NCBI GenBank assembly: GCA_021463145.1
Contig: JAJTWZ010000001.1
Coordinates: forward strand, 62,001-126,000
DNA: 64,000 nucleotides
Source of the DNA: Blastocatellia bacterium
GTDB taxonomy: Bacteria > Acidobacteriota > Blastocatellia > UBA7656 > JADIYM01
Direction of reading: 5' to 3'
Position 1 is the first letter of the stretch, and each line of letters opens with the position of its first letter. A program made the position numbers and the translations under genes. Below, piece after piece: positions 1 through 8,213 of the stretch. The notes under the pieces were generated by a model. It worked only from the letters and a program-made list of their open reading frames with translations, was not told the DNA's origin and did no database searches.

Positions 1-2
1 CA

Positions 3-581
3 TACAACCCGGGCAATCCGCCTTTCCTCCGCCGCGTCGACACCGACAAGGTCTATCCCCGGGATCTGGTACGGCAGGTGCACACTGACGGCGAGATCTA
101 CTCCTCGTGCCTGTGGGATCTGCACCAGGCGGTCGGCCGTGACGTGGCTAACGAGATAATCTTCAACGCGAACTTCCTCCTGCCGAGCGCGCCGACGATG
201 CCGGATGCCGCCCAGGCCATGGTCCAGGCCGATCTGGCCTTGAATGCGGGCGCGAACGCCTCGGCCATTGCGTCGGCTTTCGGAGCCCACGGAATCGTTC
301 TCGACAGCGTTGGGCCGACGGTAACGTTCGTCAAACGGAAGAAGGGCAAGCTCACCGTTGACGGAAGCAACTTCGCCACGGGCTCAGCCGTCATCGAGAT
401 CGACGGCACCGCATTGGGATCGATGAAGTACCCGAAGCCGTTCCGCGAGAATGGTGTATCGACGCGCATCACGAGCAAGGACAACCGTGTAGCCGCTCTG
501 ACACCCGGCGTTTCGGTGACGATCACGGTCCTGAACCCGGCCACCGGGCTACGTTCGGCGCCATTCGCTTTTATTCCGTGA
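3..581 (+). CDS. C-terminal part of a secreted M36-like metallopeptidase with IPT-like domain (5' end outside window)
   Basis: The reading frame is open from the first bases of the window with no start of its own, so this is the 3' end of a longer gene. The segment around HTDGEIYSSCLWDLHQ, followed by IIFNANFLLPS, resembles the end of the catalytic domain in fungalysin/M36-type zinc peptidases, where a D-G-E-I-W-x-x-x-L-W-D-like stretch follows the metal site. The zinc-binding HExxH motif itself would lie upstream and cannot be seen. The last roughly 95 residues (from IVLDSVGP) look like a beta-sandwich IPT/TIG-type domain ending in APFAFIP, a common C-terminal module in exported proteins. 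The product is probably extracellular. The peptidase family assignment is an inference from this short tail; the open, partial frame is seen directly. Confidence 0.6.
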   Translation, partial: YNPGNPPFLRRVDTDKVYPRDLVRQVHTDGEIYSSCLWDLHQAVGRDVANEIIFNANFLLPSAPTMPDAAQAMVQADLALNAGANASAIASAFGAHGIVLDSVGPTVTFVKRKKGKLTVDGSNFATGSAVIEIDGTALGSMKYPKPFRENGVSTRITSKDNRVAALTPGVSVTITVLNPATGLRSAPFAFIP

Positions 582-621
582 TAGCGGACACGAGTGCGAC
601 GATGCGTTTCGGCGCACTCGA

Positions 622-2985
622 ATGCTCCAACCTGTGATCGTTCGCCTGATCGACCGATATCTCGTTCGCGAGATCCTGCCTTACGTCGTGCTGACGCTCG
701 TCCTCATGACGTCTGTCATCTTTCTGCATCAGGCGAACCGCTTCTCCGAGCTCTTCATTGTCTTTACCAGATCGGGACTGCCGACTGGTCCGCTTCTCGG
801 TCTGCTTGCATCGATCCTGCCTACGATCCTCGTCTACACGATGCCGATTGCGTTGCTTGTCGGCGTTCTGATGGGCCTCGGCAGACTGTCGGGCGACAAC
901 GAGATCACAGCGATGCGCGCGAGCGGCATCAGCCGGCGGCACCTGACCTGGCCACTGCTCGCCATTGGCCTGGTTGCGGCTGGATTGATGATGTGGGTGA
1001 CGTTTTCGCTCGCCCCGGCCGCACAGCGGGTCCTCGGACAACTGAAGGAAACTCGGGGCGACCTGATCTACAAGGGTCTCGCCACGCAGGTGAAGCCCCG
1101 GGTATTCGAAGAATCGGTTCCAGGAAAGGTCTTCTTCGTCTCGGACATAGACCGTCGAACGAACGAGTGGCGCAACATCCTTATTGCCGACACGCCAGGC
1201 ACCAACGAACCGGACGACGTCACGATATACACGGCGCGCGCCGGGAGGCTGTCCTCGCCTGAACCGGGTCAGTTGCTTCCGGAGTTTCACCTCTTCGACG
1301 CCGAAGCACACAAGGTCTCGAACGTCGAAGAGCGGAATAGAGTCGAGTACGACATCGTGTCCGCCGAACGCTTGTCCATTGTGTTCAATCCTGCACCCCA
1401 GCAGGATGATCCAAATCTCGCTCCGAAGCCGCCGGCCCTGGCTGAAATGGACTTTGCGACCCTGACGGCCTACACGCCAACAGCCGAACAGAAGTACAGC
1501 TATCCGGTCGAAGTTCACAGGCGCGTCGCAGTTCCAGTGACCTGCCTCATTTTTGCCGTCATCGGCCTTGCCTTCGGAATTCACAACGTTCGTGCGGGAC
1601 GATCGTTTGGACTTGTCGTCGGACTAGTGCTCACGACCATCTTTTACGTGCTCACGCTTGGCGGCGATCAGAGTGCGCGCAGTGGCGCCATCCCGGCGTG
1701 GCTCGGCGTCTGGGCCCCGAACCTTCTGTTTGCCGGCATTGGTATCTGCGCTGCCGCAGTAAACAGGTTGCCGTCGTGGATGCTGGCTGCGAGCTGGACC
1801 ACTCGGCGGACGGAGCAGAAGGAGACGGAATCGCGGAACGTCGCACATGATCGCGGTCGTTCGGTCGGGGCGTGGCGATTTGCCGCGTCTTTTCCGCGAA
1901 TCATAGATCGGATGCTCCTCTCGGACCTCGGTACGCACGTCGCCTACGTCATCGCCGGTCTGACGGTAATATTCATCGTCTTCACGGTATTCGAACTCGT
2001 GCGCGAGATCGTCGAGAACGACGTTGGGCCCGCGGTCGTGCTCGGCTACGTCGTGTATCTGACGCCGCAGATCGTGACTTACATGACGCCGGTTGCGGTT
2101 CTCGTAGGCGTGATGGTGACGTTTGGCCTGATGGCGAGCGGCAGCCAGCTCGTCGCTCTCAAAGCAAGTGGCCAGTCCATATACAGGATGGCTCTGCCGG
2201 TCTTCTGTTTCGCGATTCTCGTTGGTGCCGCACTCTTCGCAGTGCAGAACTACATACTTCCGTCGTCGAATCGGCAGCAGGAGGACCTGCGTCAGCAGAT
2301 CACGAGCGGCCAGGAACCGGCTCGCACCATCTACCAGATGGACCGCCAGTGGGTGTTTGGACAGGAGAACCGCATCTTCTACTTTCGTCATTTCGACCCG
2401 GTCGCGAACCGGTTCGCGCAGATCAACGTCTTCGATCTCGACCCGGCGACATTCGAGATCAAGCGTAGATATTGGGCCTCGGAGGCGACCTGGGACGCCG
2501 GCACAGGTTCGTGGCTGCTCGAATTCGGCTGGATGCGTACCTTCGCCGGAGCCGAAATTACGTCGGCCGAGGCTTTCCGCAAGCGGACCGTGACCCTGGC
2601 CGAGACGCCGGATTACTTCAAGCGGCCCGTTAGCAGTGCGGACAAGCTTACGCTCTCGGAGATCCAGCACGAAATCACCGAACTGTCGCGCAGCGGCTTC
2701 GACGTGCTCGACCTGCGAATCGACTTCCAGCGAAAGCTCGCGTTTCCCTTCACCTGCCTCGTGATGGCGTTGGTGGGTCTTCCATTCGCACTGACGGTCG
2801 GAAAGCGTGGCGCATTGTACGGCGTCGCGTTGGGCATCGTCATCGGGCTGGTGTTCTGGGGTGCGATCGGGTTTTTCGCACAGATGGGCAGGTACGAGAT
2901 ACTTCCCCCGGTGCTCGCCGGCTGGGGTCCCAACGTGCTTTTCGGTGCGGGCGGCGCGTATCTGTTCCTCACCACCAGGACGTAG
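622..2985 (+). CDS. lptF/lptG: Fused LptF-LptG lipopolysaccharide export permease
   Basis: At 787 residues this is about twice the length of a single YjgP/YjgQ family permease, and it contains two such units in tandem. Unit 1 starts at about residue 8 (DRYLVREILPYVVLTLVLM) and unit 2 at about residue 430 (IDRMLLSDLGTHVAYVIAG). Each has three N-terminal membrane helices with a conserved MP-x-A-LLVGVLM-like loop (YTMPIALLVGV, YMTPVAVLVGV), a periplasmic beta-jellyroll region, and three C-terminal helices that begin with a basic-residue/FPFTCLVMA-type stretch. In other diderms LptF and LptG are separate subunits that pair with the LptB ATPase to lift LPS from the inner membrane to LptC. Here one chain should supply both. 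No lptB, lptC or lptA lies beside it. There is no frameshift between the halves, and the linker (about residues 385-425) is hydrophilic and Arg/Glu-rich. Confidence 0.92.
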   Translation: MLQPVIVRLIDRYLVREILPYVVLTLVLMTSVIFLHQANRFSELFIVFTRSGLPTGPLLGLLASILPTILVYTMPIALLVGVLMGLGRLSGDNEITAMRASGISRRHLTWPLLAIGLVAAGLMMWVTFSLAPAAQRVLGQLKETRGDLIYKGLATQVKPRVFEESVPGKVFFVSDIDRRTNEWRNILIADTPGTNEPDDVTIYTARAGRLSSPEPGQLLPEFHLFDAEAHKVSNVEERNRVEYDIVSAERLSIVFNPAPQQDDPNLAPKPPALAEMDFATLTAYTPTAEQKYSYPVEVHRRVAVPVTCLIFAVIGLAFGIHNVRAGRSFGLVVGLVLTTIFYVLTLGGDQSARSGAIPAWLGVWAPNLLFAGIGICAAAVNRLPSWMLAASWTTRRTEQKETESRNVAHDRGRSVGAWRFAASFPRIIDRMLLSDLGTHVAYVIAGLTVIFIVFTVFELVREIVENDVGPAVVLGYVVYLTPQIVTYMTPVAVLVGVMVTFGLMASGSQLVALKASGQSIYRMALPVFCFAILVGAALFAVQNYILPSSNRQQEDLRQQITSGQEPARTIYQMDRQWVFGQENRIFYFRHFDPVANRFAQINVFDLDPATFEIKRRYWASEATWDAGTGSWLLEFGWMRTFAGAEITSAEAFRKRTVTLAETPDYFKRPVSSADKLTLSEIQHEITELSRSGFDVLDLRIDFQRKLAFPFTCLVMALVGLPFALTVGKRGALYGVALGIVIGLVFWGAIGFFAQMGRYEILPPVLAGWGPNVLFGAGGAYLFLTTRT

Positions 2986-3063
2986 ATGAGCAGAGGAAGA
3001 AGCTGGCGGGTCTGACGGATCGCACGCCGTCGTGTGCTTGCGTCCGTGTGCCGGCAGTACGCG

Positions 3064-3522
3064 TTAAAGTCCTTTCAAGGCCTCAACGAGCATCGCGTCC
3101 TCGACGCCGCCGGCTTCGGCGATTTCTCGCGCCAGCTTGTCGCATCGCTCCTGAACATCGTGGCCCGCGTGCCCTCGCGTCCAGGACCAGGTCACGCGGT
3201 GGCCGTCGGCTGCACGGTCCAGCCTCTCCCAGAACTCGTGGTTCTTCTTTCGCCTGTAGTTGCCCTTCTGTGTCTCGACCACGTACGTACTGTCAGTTAC
3301 GACGCTGGCAACACACGGCTGCTTCAGCGCTTCGAGAGCGATGCAGGCGGCCACGATCTCTGCCTGATTGTTCGTTGCCTTGCCGAGGTATTCGCCGAGA
3401 GCCTTTACGTGGCGCGATCCGTTGCCGTCGACGTACGAAAGGATGGCGGCCGCCCCCGCCTTCGCCGCGGTTCCGCCATTTCCGAGCGAACTGCCGTCGC
3501 ACACGATCGTGATCTGTTTCAT
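3064..3522 (-). CDS. rnhA: Ribonuclease HI
   Basis: This 152-residue protein has the size and fold signature of RNase HI, which cuts the RNA strand of RNA-DNA hybrids (primers, R-loops) using two metal ions. The four catalytic carboxylates are visible: Asp in CDGSSLGNGG near residue 9, Glu in NNQAEIVA near 52, Asp in VTDSTYV near 72, and Asp in ERCDKLAR near 131, with the conserved His in WTRGHAGHD. The frame stays open further upstream across the divergent cupin gene, but the ATG at 3522 starts exactly at the first beta strand (MKQITIVCDG), so the longer version is rejected. A TATAGT -10 element lies 18 nt upstream. It converges on the 3' end of lptFG. Confidence 0.9.
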   Translation of the reverse strand: MKQITIVCDGSSLGNGGTAAKAGAAAILSYVDGNGSRHVKALGEYLGKATNNQAEIVAACIALEALKQPCVASVVTDSTYVVETQKGNYRRKKNHEFWERLDRAADGHRVTWSWTRGHAGHDVQERCDKLAREIAEAGGVEDAMLVEALKGL

Positions 3523-3569
3523 ACGGCGCTCAGGGTCGGTACTATAGCCGCCGCCATGAAGATCGTAAA
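3517..3569. promoter_or_regulatory. Symmetric divergent promoter between rnhA and cupin gene
   Basis: The 33-nt gap between the two divergent start codons contains TACTATAG. Read on the plus strand, TACTAT (3540-3545) is a -10 element 10 nt before the cupin ATG. On the minus strand, TATAGT (3546-3541) is a -10 for rnhA, preceded at 17 nt by TTTACG (3569-3564). A plus-strand -35 candidate is TTCATA (3518-3523) at 16 nt spacing. One nearly palindromic -10 could therefore serve both directions. The cupin transcript would then be leaderless or nearly so, since no Shine-Dalgarno sequence is visible. This is a consensus match only. Confidence 0.45.
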
Positions 3570-3933
3570 CGTAGACAATGCTCAGGTCATCCGTACTCGA
3601 CACGGCTCCGAGATACGTCCCCTGATCGACAGGACGACGTCCGCCATCGAGCAATGCAGCCTGGCAGAGGAACGACTCGAGCCTGGACAGGCGGTCACTC
3701 CTCATTTCCATAGAGAAACCGAGGAAATCTATTACGTTCTCGAGGGCTCCGGGACGATGACGGTGGGCGGCGAAGCCCGGACGGTGAGCGCCGGCGACGC
3801 AATAATGATCCCGATGAACAGCATACATTCGCTCTCCAACACGGGAATCGAGACCATGCGGATCGTGCTCGTCTGCGGCCCGGCGTTCAGTCGATCGGAC
3901 GAGAATTTCGTCGAGCCGAGGCCGTGCGCGTAA
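3556..3933 (+). CDS. Small single-domain cupin protein
   Basis: This 125-residue protein is one cupin_2 barrel. The first cupin motif is HFHRETEEIYYVLEGSG at about residues 53-69, with the metal-ligand pattern H-x-H-x(4)-E-x-x-Y. The second motif, GDAIMIPMNSIHSLSN, follows at about residues 87-102 and contains the third histidine. The fold normally binds a divalent metal or a small ligand; the substrate cannot be deduced. The ATG at 3556 begins the first strand of the barrel. The frame remains open upstream, but that stretch is the antisense of rnhA. No Shine-Dalgarno sequence precedes the ATG. Instead a TACTAT -10-like box lies 10 nt upstream, which suggests a leaderless mRNA. Possible roles such as sugar-phosphate binding, dioxygenase or sensor cannot be separated by sequence alone. 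Confidence 0.82.
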   Translation: MKIVNVDNAQVIRTRHGSEIRPLIDRTTSAIEQCSLAEERLEPGQAVTPHFHRETEEIYYVLEGSGTMTVGGEARTVSAGDAIMIPMNSIHSLSNTGIETMRIVLVCGPAFSRSDENFVEPRPCA

Positions 3934-3960
3934 ATGGCGCGATCGCCGGGAAACCCTGCA

Positions 3961-3990
3961 TTGACATTCGCTTGCGGGTCTGTCTACCAT
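3961..3990 (+). promoter_or_regulatory. Sigma70-type promoter of the protease-FHA gene
   Basis: A perfect -35 hexamer TTGACA (3961-3966) is followed after 18 nt by TACCAT (3985-3990, 4 of 6 consensus bases). It lies in the 150-nt gap before the protease-FHA gene. It predicts a 5' leader of roughly 85-90 nt carrying the strong AACGAGGAG ribosome binding site at 4066-4074. Confidence 0.55.
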
Positions 3991-4083
3991 TGACTCGGGC
4001 GCTACAGGCGCTCGTCCAACCTACAACTTTCGAAGATAGGACTTTAGCTCGCTGTTCATCTTGAGAACGAGGAGTTCGTACCG

Positions 4084-5793
4084 ATGTTGAAGCGGCTCGC
4101 CTGCTATCTGGCCCTTCTGGTCGCCCTTGCGACCTTGCTCCCGTTGGGCTCGCCGGTCGACGCTCAAGAAGCGAAAGTCACCGAGGGCCAGCGTCTGGCG
4201 ATGTTCACGAAGCCAGCGGTCGTCCGAATCTGGGACGGTTACACCGGCGTCTTCCAGATTGGCGACGGCCGGGAGTCGGTTATCTACGGAGGAAGTGGCT
4301 CTGGGTCAATCATCAATCCGGACGGCTATATCCTCACGAATGCGCACGTCACGGACCTTACGCACCAGGGCGAGGACAAGGGGCGCGAGATCCTGCTACA
4401 GGTACTTGTCGAACGAATCGCTCAGCGCGCCAACGTCAATCCGAGAGATCCCGACGTCATCGAGTACATCCGGAACAACACGAGGCTCATCGACTTCCAG
4501 CACATCCACCACGTCGTGCTGCCGAACGGCGAATCGTTCCCGTTCGAGATCAAGGCCTTCGGCGCGCCGGTCGGTCAGGGCAAGGACGTCTCGATCATCA
4601 AGATCGAGCTGAAGAACGCGCCAACGCTCAAGATCGGCGACTCGGACAAGATCCAGCTACAGGACCACGTGACTGTCGTGGGCTATCCGGGCGCGGCCGA
4701 TACCTTCGACTCGGGCATACTCGACAAGAAGTCCTCACTCGAGGCGTCGATAACCGACGGAAAGCTCTCCGCCAAGAAGAACACCGCGGACGGCGCCCCC
4801 ATCCTGCAGATCTCGGCTCCGGCGACGCACGGCAATTCGGGCGGCCCCGTGTTGAGCGATGCGGGCGAGGTAATCGGCCTGCTCACGTTCCGAGGCGACA
4901 CGGTGAACGGTCAGGAAGTCTCGGGCTTCGCGTTCGTCGTCCCGACGAGCACGGCGCTCGAGTTCGTCAAGACGGCTGGGACGACGAACCAGCAGGGGCT
5001 GGCGGATCAGCGTTATCGCGAAGGGCTCGAGCTCTACTGGGACGGCTACTACTCACAGGCGATCGTGAAGCTCGAGGAGGTGAAGCGGCTCTTTCCGCAG
5101 CATTCCGAAGTATCGAAGCTGATAACCGACAGCCAGCAGAAAATAGCGGAGGGCAAGGAACGCGGCAGCATGCTTCCGTGGATCATCGGAGGCGGTGGAT
5201 TGTTGCTTGTCATCGTGGTGTTGCTCGGCGGCGGGCTCATTCTCCTGATCGTGATAATGAAGAAGAAGAAGAAGCCGGCCACGGCAGGCGCTCCAACTGC
5301 CAGCGCACCCGTTCCCGCACCTGCGCCTCTCAGCCCCGGTCAGACGCTGCCAGCTGGTTACGGCATACACCCGCCTTCTCTGGCGGGAATCGGGACGGGC
5401 CAATCGTCTCTGCCTCCGGTTGGAGGCGGCGCGGACAAGACGCAGGTCGTCGGCGCGATTGGCGGACTCAATACCGCACCTGTCGGCTACGGATCCGTTG
5501 TATGCACCTCCGGTCCGCTTGCCGGCCAGCGTTTCGAGATACGCCCTGAAGGCCTGTACATCGGAAGGGACGGGACGCTTTCGCAGATCGTCATCAACGA
5601 CAGTCGAGTCTCGAAGCGGCACGTCTGGATAGGACCACGAAGCGGCCGCGTAGCCGTCGTCGACCAGGGATCGACGAACGGTACGTTCCTGAATCAGGCC
5701 GGCTCGCAGCGAATAACGGAAGTAATACTGAACCCGGGCGACACCGTGATCGTCTCGGAGGCAGACGTCGCTCGATTCCAGTTCCAGAAATAG
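4084..5793 (+). CDS. Exported trypsin-like serine protease with transmembrane anchor and cytoplasmic FHA domain
   Basis: This is a 569-residue protein. Residues 1-27 form a signal peptide ending near VDAQEA. Residues 35-300 are a trypsin/HtrA-like domain with an apparent complete triad: His88 in LTNAHVTD, Asp168 in GQGKDVSII and Ser252 in THGNSGGPV. Residues 305-360 resemble a short TPR-like helical segment (YREGLELYWDGYYSQAIVKL). Residues 365-391 are a single membrane helix closed by a five-lysine stop-transfer motif, followed by a Pro/Ala-rich linker and a C-terminal FHA domain (about 470-569; YIGRDG, SRVSKRHVWI, STNGTFLN). The topology would place the protease in the periplasm and the phosphothreonine-binding FHA domain in the cytoplasm. 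A strong Shine-Dalgarno sequence (GAGGAG) lies 9 nt before the ATG. No PDZ domain is present, unlike DegP/DegS. Confidence 0.88.
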   Translation: MLKRLACYLALLVALATLLPLGSPVDAQEAKVTEGQRLAMFTKPAVVRIWDGYTGVFQIGDGRESVIYGGSGSGSIINPDGYILTNAHVTDLTHQGEDKGREILLQVLVERIAQRANVNPRDPDVIEYIRNNTRLIDFQHIHHVVLPNGESFPFEIKAFGAPVGQGKDVSIIKIELKNAPTLKIGDSDKIQLQDHVTVVGYPGAADTFDSGILDKKSSLEASITDGKLSAKKNTADGAPILQISAPATHGNSGGPVLSDAGEVIGLLTFRGDTVNGQEVSGFAFVVPTSTALEFVKTAGTTNQQGLADQRYREGLELYWDGYYSQAIVKLEEVKRLFPQHSEVSKLITDSQQKIAEGKERGSMLPWIIGGGGLLLVIVVLLGGGLILLIVIMKKKKKPATAGAPTASAPVPAPAPLSPGQTLPAGYGIHPPSLAGIGTGQSSLPPVGGGADKTQVVGAIGGLNTAPVGYGSVVCTSGPLAGQRFEIRPEGLYIGRDGTLSQIVINDSRVSKRHVWIGPRSGRVAVVDQGSTNGTFLNQAGSQRITEVILNPGDTVIVSEADVARFQFQK

Positions 5794-5855
5794 CTCTGGC
5801 GATAGGGTGCGTTGATTCGGGTGACTGGACTCTGTCGGCCACCCGCCTTCTGAGC

Positions 5856-6824
5856 TTAGACCTCGACGATAACCTTCAGCACGCCAGGTTCCCCCGCGGC
5901 TTCGATCACCCGGGGTCCATCGTTCAATTTCATCCGGCGCGAGATCATCGAGTTCACGTCGACCTCTCGACGCTCCAGCAACTCGATCGCCCATTCGAAG
6001 CGTCCGCACCGCGAGCCGACGAGTGTCACTTCGTTCACGATGAGAGCTGTGGAATCGAATGGGACGTCGCCGTGGATCGTACTCTTCAACACGATCGTTC
6101 CCTTCGGTCGCACAATCGCCTGGGCCATCGCAAAACCTCCCGCCGAGCCGCTGGCTTCTACGACCACGTCGAACTTCCCTGTCACGTCGTCGAATCCGTC
6201 CGCCGACAGTCTCGTCGACGCTCCCTTGCCCGCGAGCAGCGCAAGCTTCGAGCCGTGCCGGCCAAAAGCGGTCAGCCGGGCGCCAGTTGCCGCGATCACC
6301 TGGCCGATCAGCAGCCCGAGTTTCCCGTCGCCAACTAGCGCGACCGACGTATCGGAATCGATCGATACTTGATGAAGGATCTCGCACGCCGCCGCAAGCG
6401 GTTCGACGAACACGGCCTCGTCGTCCGTCACCGAATCGGGAACCCGCACCAGGTTGCATTCGGGAACGCTGACGTATTCAGCCATCGCGCCATCCCGCCC
6501 GACGATTCCGATCACGGTTCGGTTCCGGCAGTGGCGGGGGTCGCCGCCGGCGCACGACGGACAGTGGCCGCATCCGCAGTTGATCTCGCCGACGACGCGA
6601 GCTCCGATCCACGACGGATCGGGCGAAGCCTCGACCACGCCGACGAACTCGTGGCCTAGCGTGCCCCGGAATCCTGCGTACCCGCGAACGATTTCGAGGT
6701 CAGTGTTGCAGACGCCAACTGCTGTCACACGTATGAGCGATTCGCCAACGGCATCCGGCCGCGGTAACTGCTCGAGCACGACGCTGTTGCCGTCGAATCG
6801 CATCGCCTTCATCGTTACGCTCAT
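5856..6824 (-). CDS. Zinc-dependent medium-chain dehydrogenase
   Basis: This 322-residue protein belongs to the MDR superfamily. Catalytic zinc ligands are Cys39 (GVCNTDLE), His58 and Glu59 (LGHEFVGVVE). The structural zinc lobe shows the cysteines of CGCGHCPSCAGG and HCRNRT (about residues 83-99). The Rossmann fold carries VALVGDGKLGLLIGQV near residue 160, so it probably uses NAD(P). At 322 residues it is somewhat shorter than typical alcohol or threonine dehydrogenases (about 340-350). The substrate cannot be read from sequence; threonine, sorbitol and other secondary alcohols are all possible. The start lies 3 nt after the mgtE stop, so it is probably co-translated at the end of the long minus-strand operon. 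A second Met, four codons in, could also serve as start. Confidence 0.85.
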   Translation of the reverse strand: MSVTMKAMRFDGNSVVLEQLPRPDAVGESLIRVTAVGVCNTDLEIVRGYAGFRGTLGHEFVGVVEASPDPSWIGARVVGEINCGCGHCPSCAGGDPRHCRNRTVIGIVGRDGAMAEYVSVPECNLVRVPDSVTDDEAVFVEPLAAACEILHQVSIDSDTSVALVGDGKLGLLIGQVIAATGARLTAFGRHGSKLALLAGKGASTRLSADGFDDVTGKFDVVVEASGSAGGFAMAQAIVRPKGTIVLKSTIHGDVPFDSTALIVNEVTLVGSRCGRFEWAIELLERREVDVNSMISRRMKLNDGPRVIEAAGEPGVLKVIVEV

Positions 6825-6827
6825 TGT

Positions 6828-8186
6828 TCAGTTCGCAAGCAACAGGCGTCCAGCCCAGAGAAAAATCACCAGTCCCACGATGACTGTCACCGTGGTGACG
6901 AATATGCTCGAGGCAATTGCCGGATCGATTCGCATACGCTTGAGCACCATCGGGACGAGCGCTCCGACCAGACCTCCGACTACCGTGCTCAGCAGCAATG
7001 CAACGGCAATGACGACTCCGACGCGCGTATTGCGAAACCAGACACTTGCTGACAGTCCGGCAATGAGGCCGACGACTGCACCGTTCAACGCCGCAACGAT
7101 CGACTCCTTCAGGATCACGCGCGCAGCGACACTCCAGACGAGGTTGTCGAGCCCAATGCTCCGGACGACGACGGTCATCGACTGAGTCGCGGCGTTTCCA
7201 CCCATCGCAAGCACGACCGGCATGAGTACCGCGAGCACGATGGCGTGGCCGATGGCATCGCGAAACGCGTTCACGACGACCGCGGCCAGCATGGCGGTTC
7301 CAAGGCTGAGCAACAGCCACGGGAGGCGGCTTCTGATGGACTGCAGCGAACTGCCTGTGGCCCGGTCGTCGGCTTCGACACCGGCAAGGGCATAGATGTC
7401 CTCGGTCGCTTCTTCCTTGATGACGTCGATGATGTCGTCGACGGTGACGATGCCAACCAGCCTGTTCTCGGCGTCCACGACCGGCAGGGCGATCAGGTTG
7501 TAGTTCGCGACCAGACGCGCGACCTCTTCCTGGTCCGTCGCCGTCGTCACGCGAATCACGTCCGTCGACATGAACTTGCGCAGCGGCGTCGATGGCGAGT
7601 TCAGCAGAAGCTGCCTCATGTTCACCACGCCGAGCAGGTGGTTCCTCCCGTCGACGACGTAGACGTAGAACGACATTTCCAGGTCTTCACTGCGCTTCTG
7701 CAAAGCCGTGATGGCTTCGGAGACGGTGACGTCCTCGCCCAGAGCGAAGAAGTCCGGAGTCATGATCCGGCCCGCCGTCTCCGTCTCGAAGTTCAGCAGT
7801 TCCTGGACGTCGCGGGCGTGCTCCTCCTGCAGCCGGTCAAGCAGTTGGTCACGGAGCGGTTCGGGCAGTACGTCAACGAGAACGGCCGCGTCGTCCTTCG
7901 ATAGTAACGCCAGCAGTTCGAGTGTCCGGTCGGACGAAAGCGGCTCGAGAAGCTCGCGGACGAACCCGGGGCCCAGCTCCGAAAGAGATTCGGCTGCTTT
8001 CTCGGGATCGCGGTCCGCGAGTCCCGCAAACGTCGACTCGCGCGTGCGGCCCTGTAGCGCCTTGAGGACTGTTGCGACCTCCACCGGACGCAACTTCTCG
8101 AGAATGTTGAGCGCGTGGGCCGTGGCGCCCCGGCGCGCAAGCCTCCCGATCGAATCGATGAGGACGTCGAATCGTTCCTGGTTCAT
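6828..8186 (-). CDS. mgtE: MgtE-type magnesium transporter/channel
   Basis: This 452-residue protein shows the full MgtE architecture. A helical N domain at about residues 1-130 has tandem L-x-x-L-S/PEP-type repeats. Two CBS domains follow at about 135-255 (FYVYVVDGRNHLLGVV, ALPVVDAENRLVGIV), then a plug helix, then five membrane helices from about 285 to the C-terminus with the pore signature MPVVLAMGGNAATQS. In characterised MgtE the N and CBS domains sense cytosolic Mg2+ and close the pore. The gene sits 27 nt after the PEGA gene and 3 nt before the zinc dehydrogenase. No M-box-like leader is apparent, which fits an internal operon position. Confidence 0.95.
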   Translation of the reverse strand: MNQERFDVLIDSIGRLARRGATAHALNILEKLRPVEVATVLKALQGRTRESTFAGLADRDPEKAAESLSELGPGFVRELLEPLSSDRTLELLALLSKDDAAVLVDVLPEPLRDQLLDRLQEEHARDVQELLNFETETAGRIMTPDFFALGEDVTVSEAITALQKRSEDLEMSFYVYVVDGRNHLLGVVNMRQLLLNSPSTPLRKFMSTDVIRVTTATDQEEVARLVANYNLIALPVVDAENRLVGIVTVDDIIDVIKEEATEDIYALAGVEADDRATGSSLQSIRSRLPWLLLSLGTAMLAAVVVNAFRDAIGHAIVLAVLMPVVLAMGGNAATQSMTVVVRSIGLDNLVWSVAARVILKESIVAALNGAVVGLIAGLSASVWFRNTRVGVVIAVALLLSTVVGGLVGALVPMVLKRMRIDPAIASSIFVTTVTVIVGLVIFLWAGRLLLAN

Positions 8187-8213
8187 CGGGATGCCCGGAG
8201 ACCCGACGGCCGC

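Noticed and set aside
1624-2670. Long minus-strand frame opposite lptFG
   Set aside because: It is Arg/His-rich without motifs and complementary to the membrane-helix-coding region, a typical shadow in high-GC DNA.
3034-3933. A 299-residue open frame covering both the cupin gene and the antisense of rnhA
   Set aside because: Only the part from 3556 has cupin motifs. The upstream part is the complement of a well-supported RNase HI gene.
5818-5845. Hairpin CGGGTG/CACCCG between the protease-FHA and dehydrogenase genes as terminator
   Set aside because: The stem is only 6 bp with a 16-nt loop and no T-tract; too weak to list as a feature.
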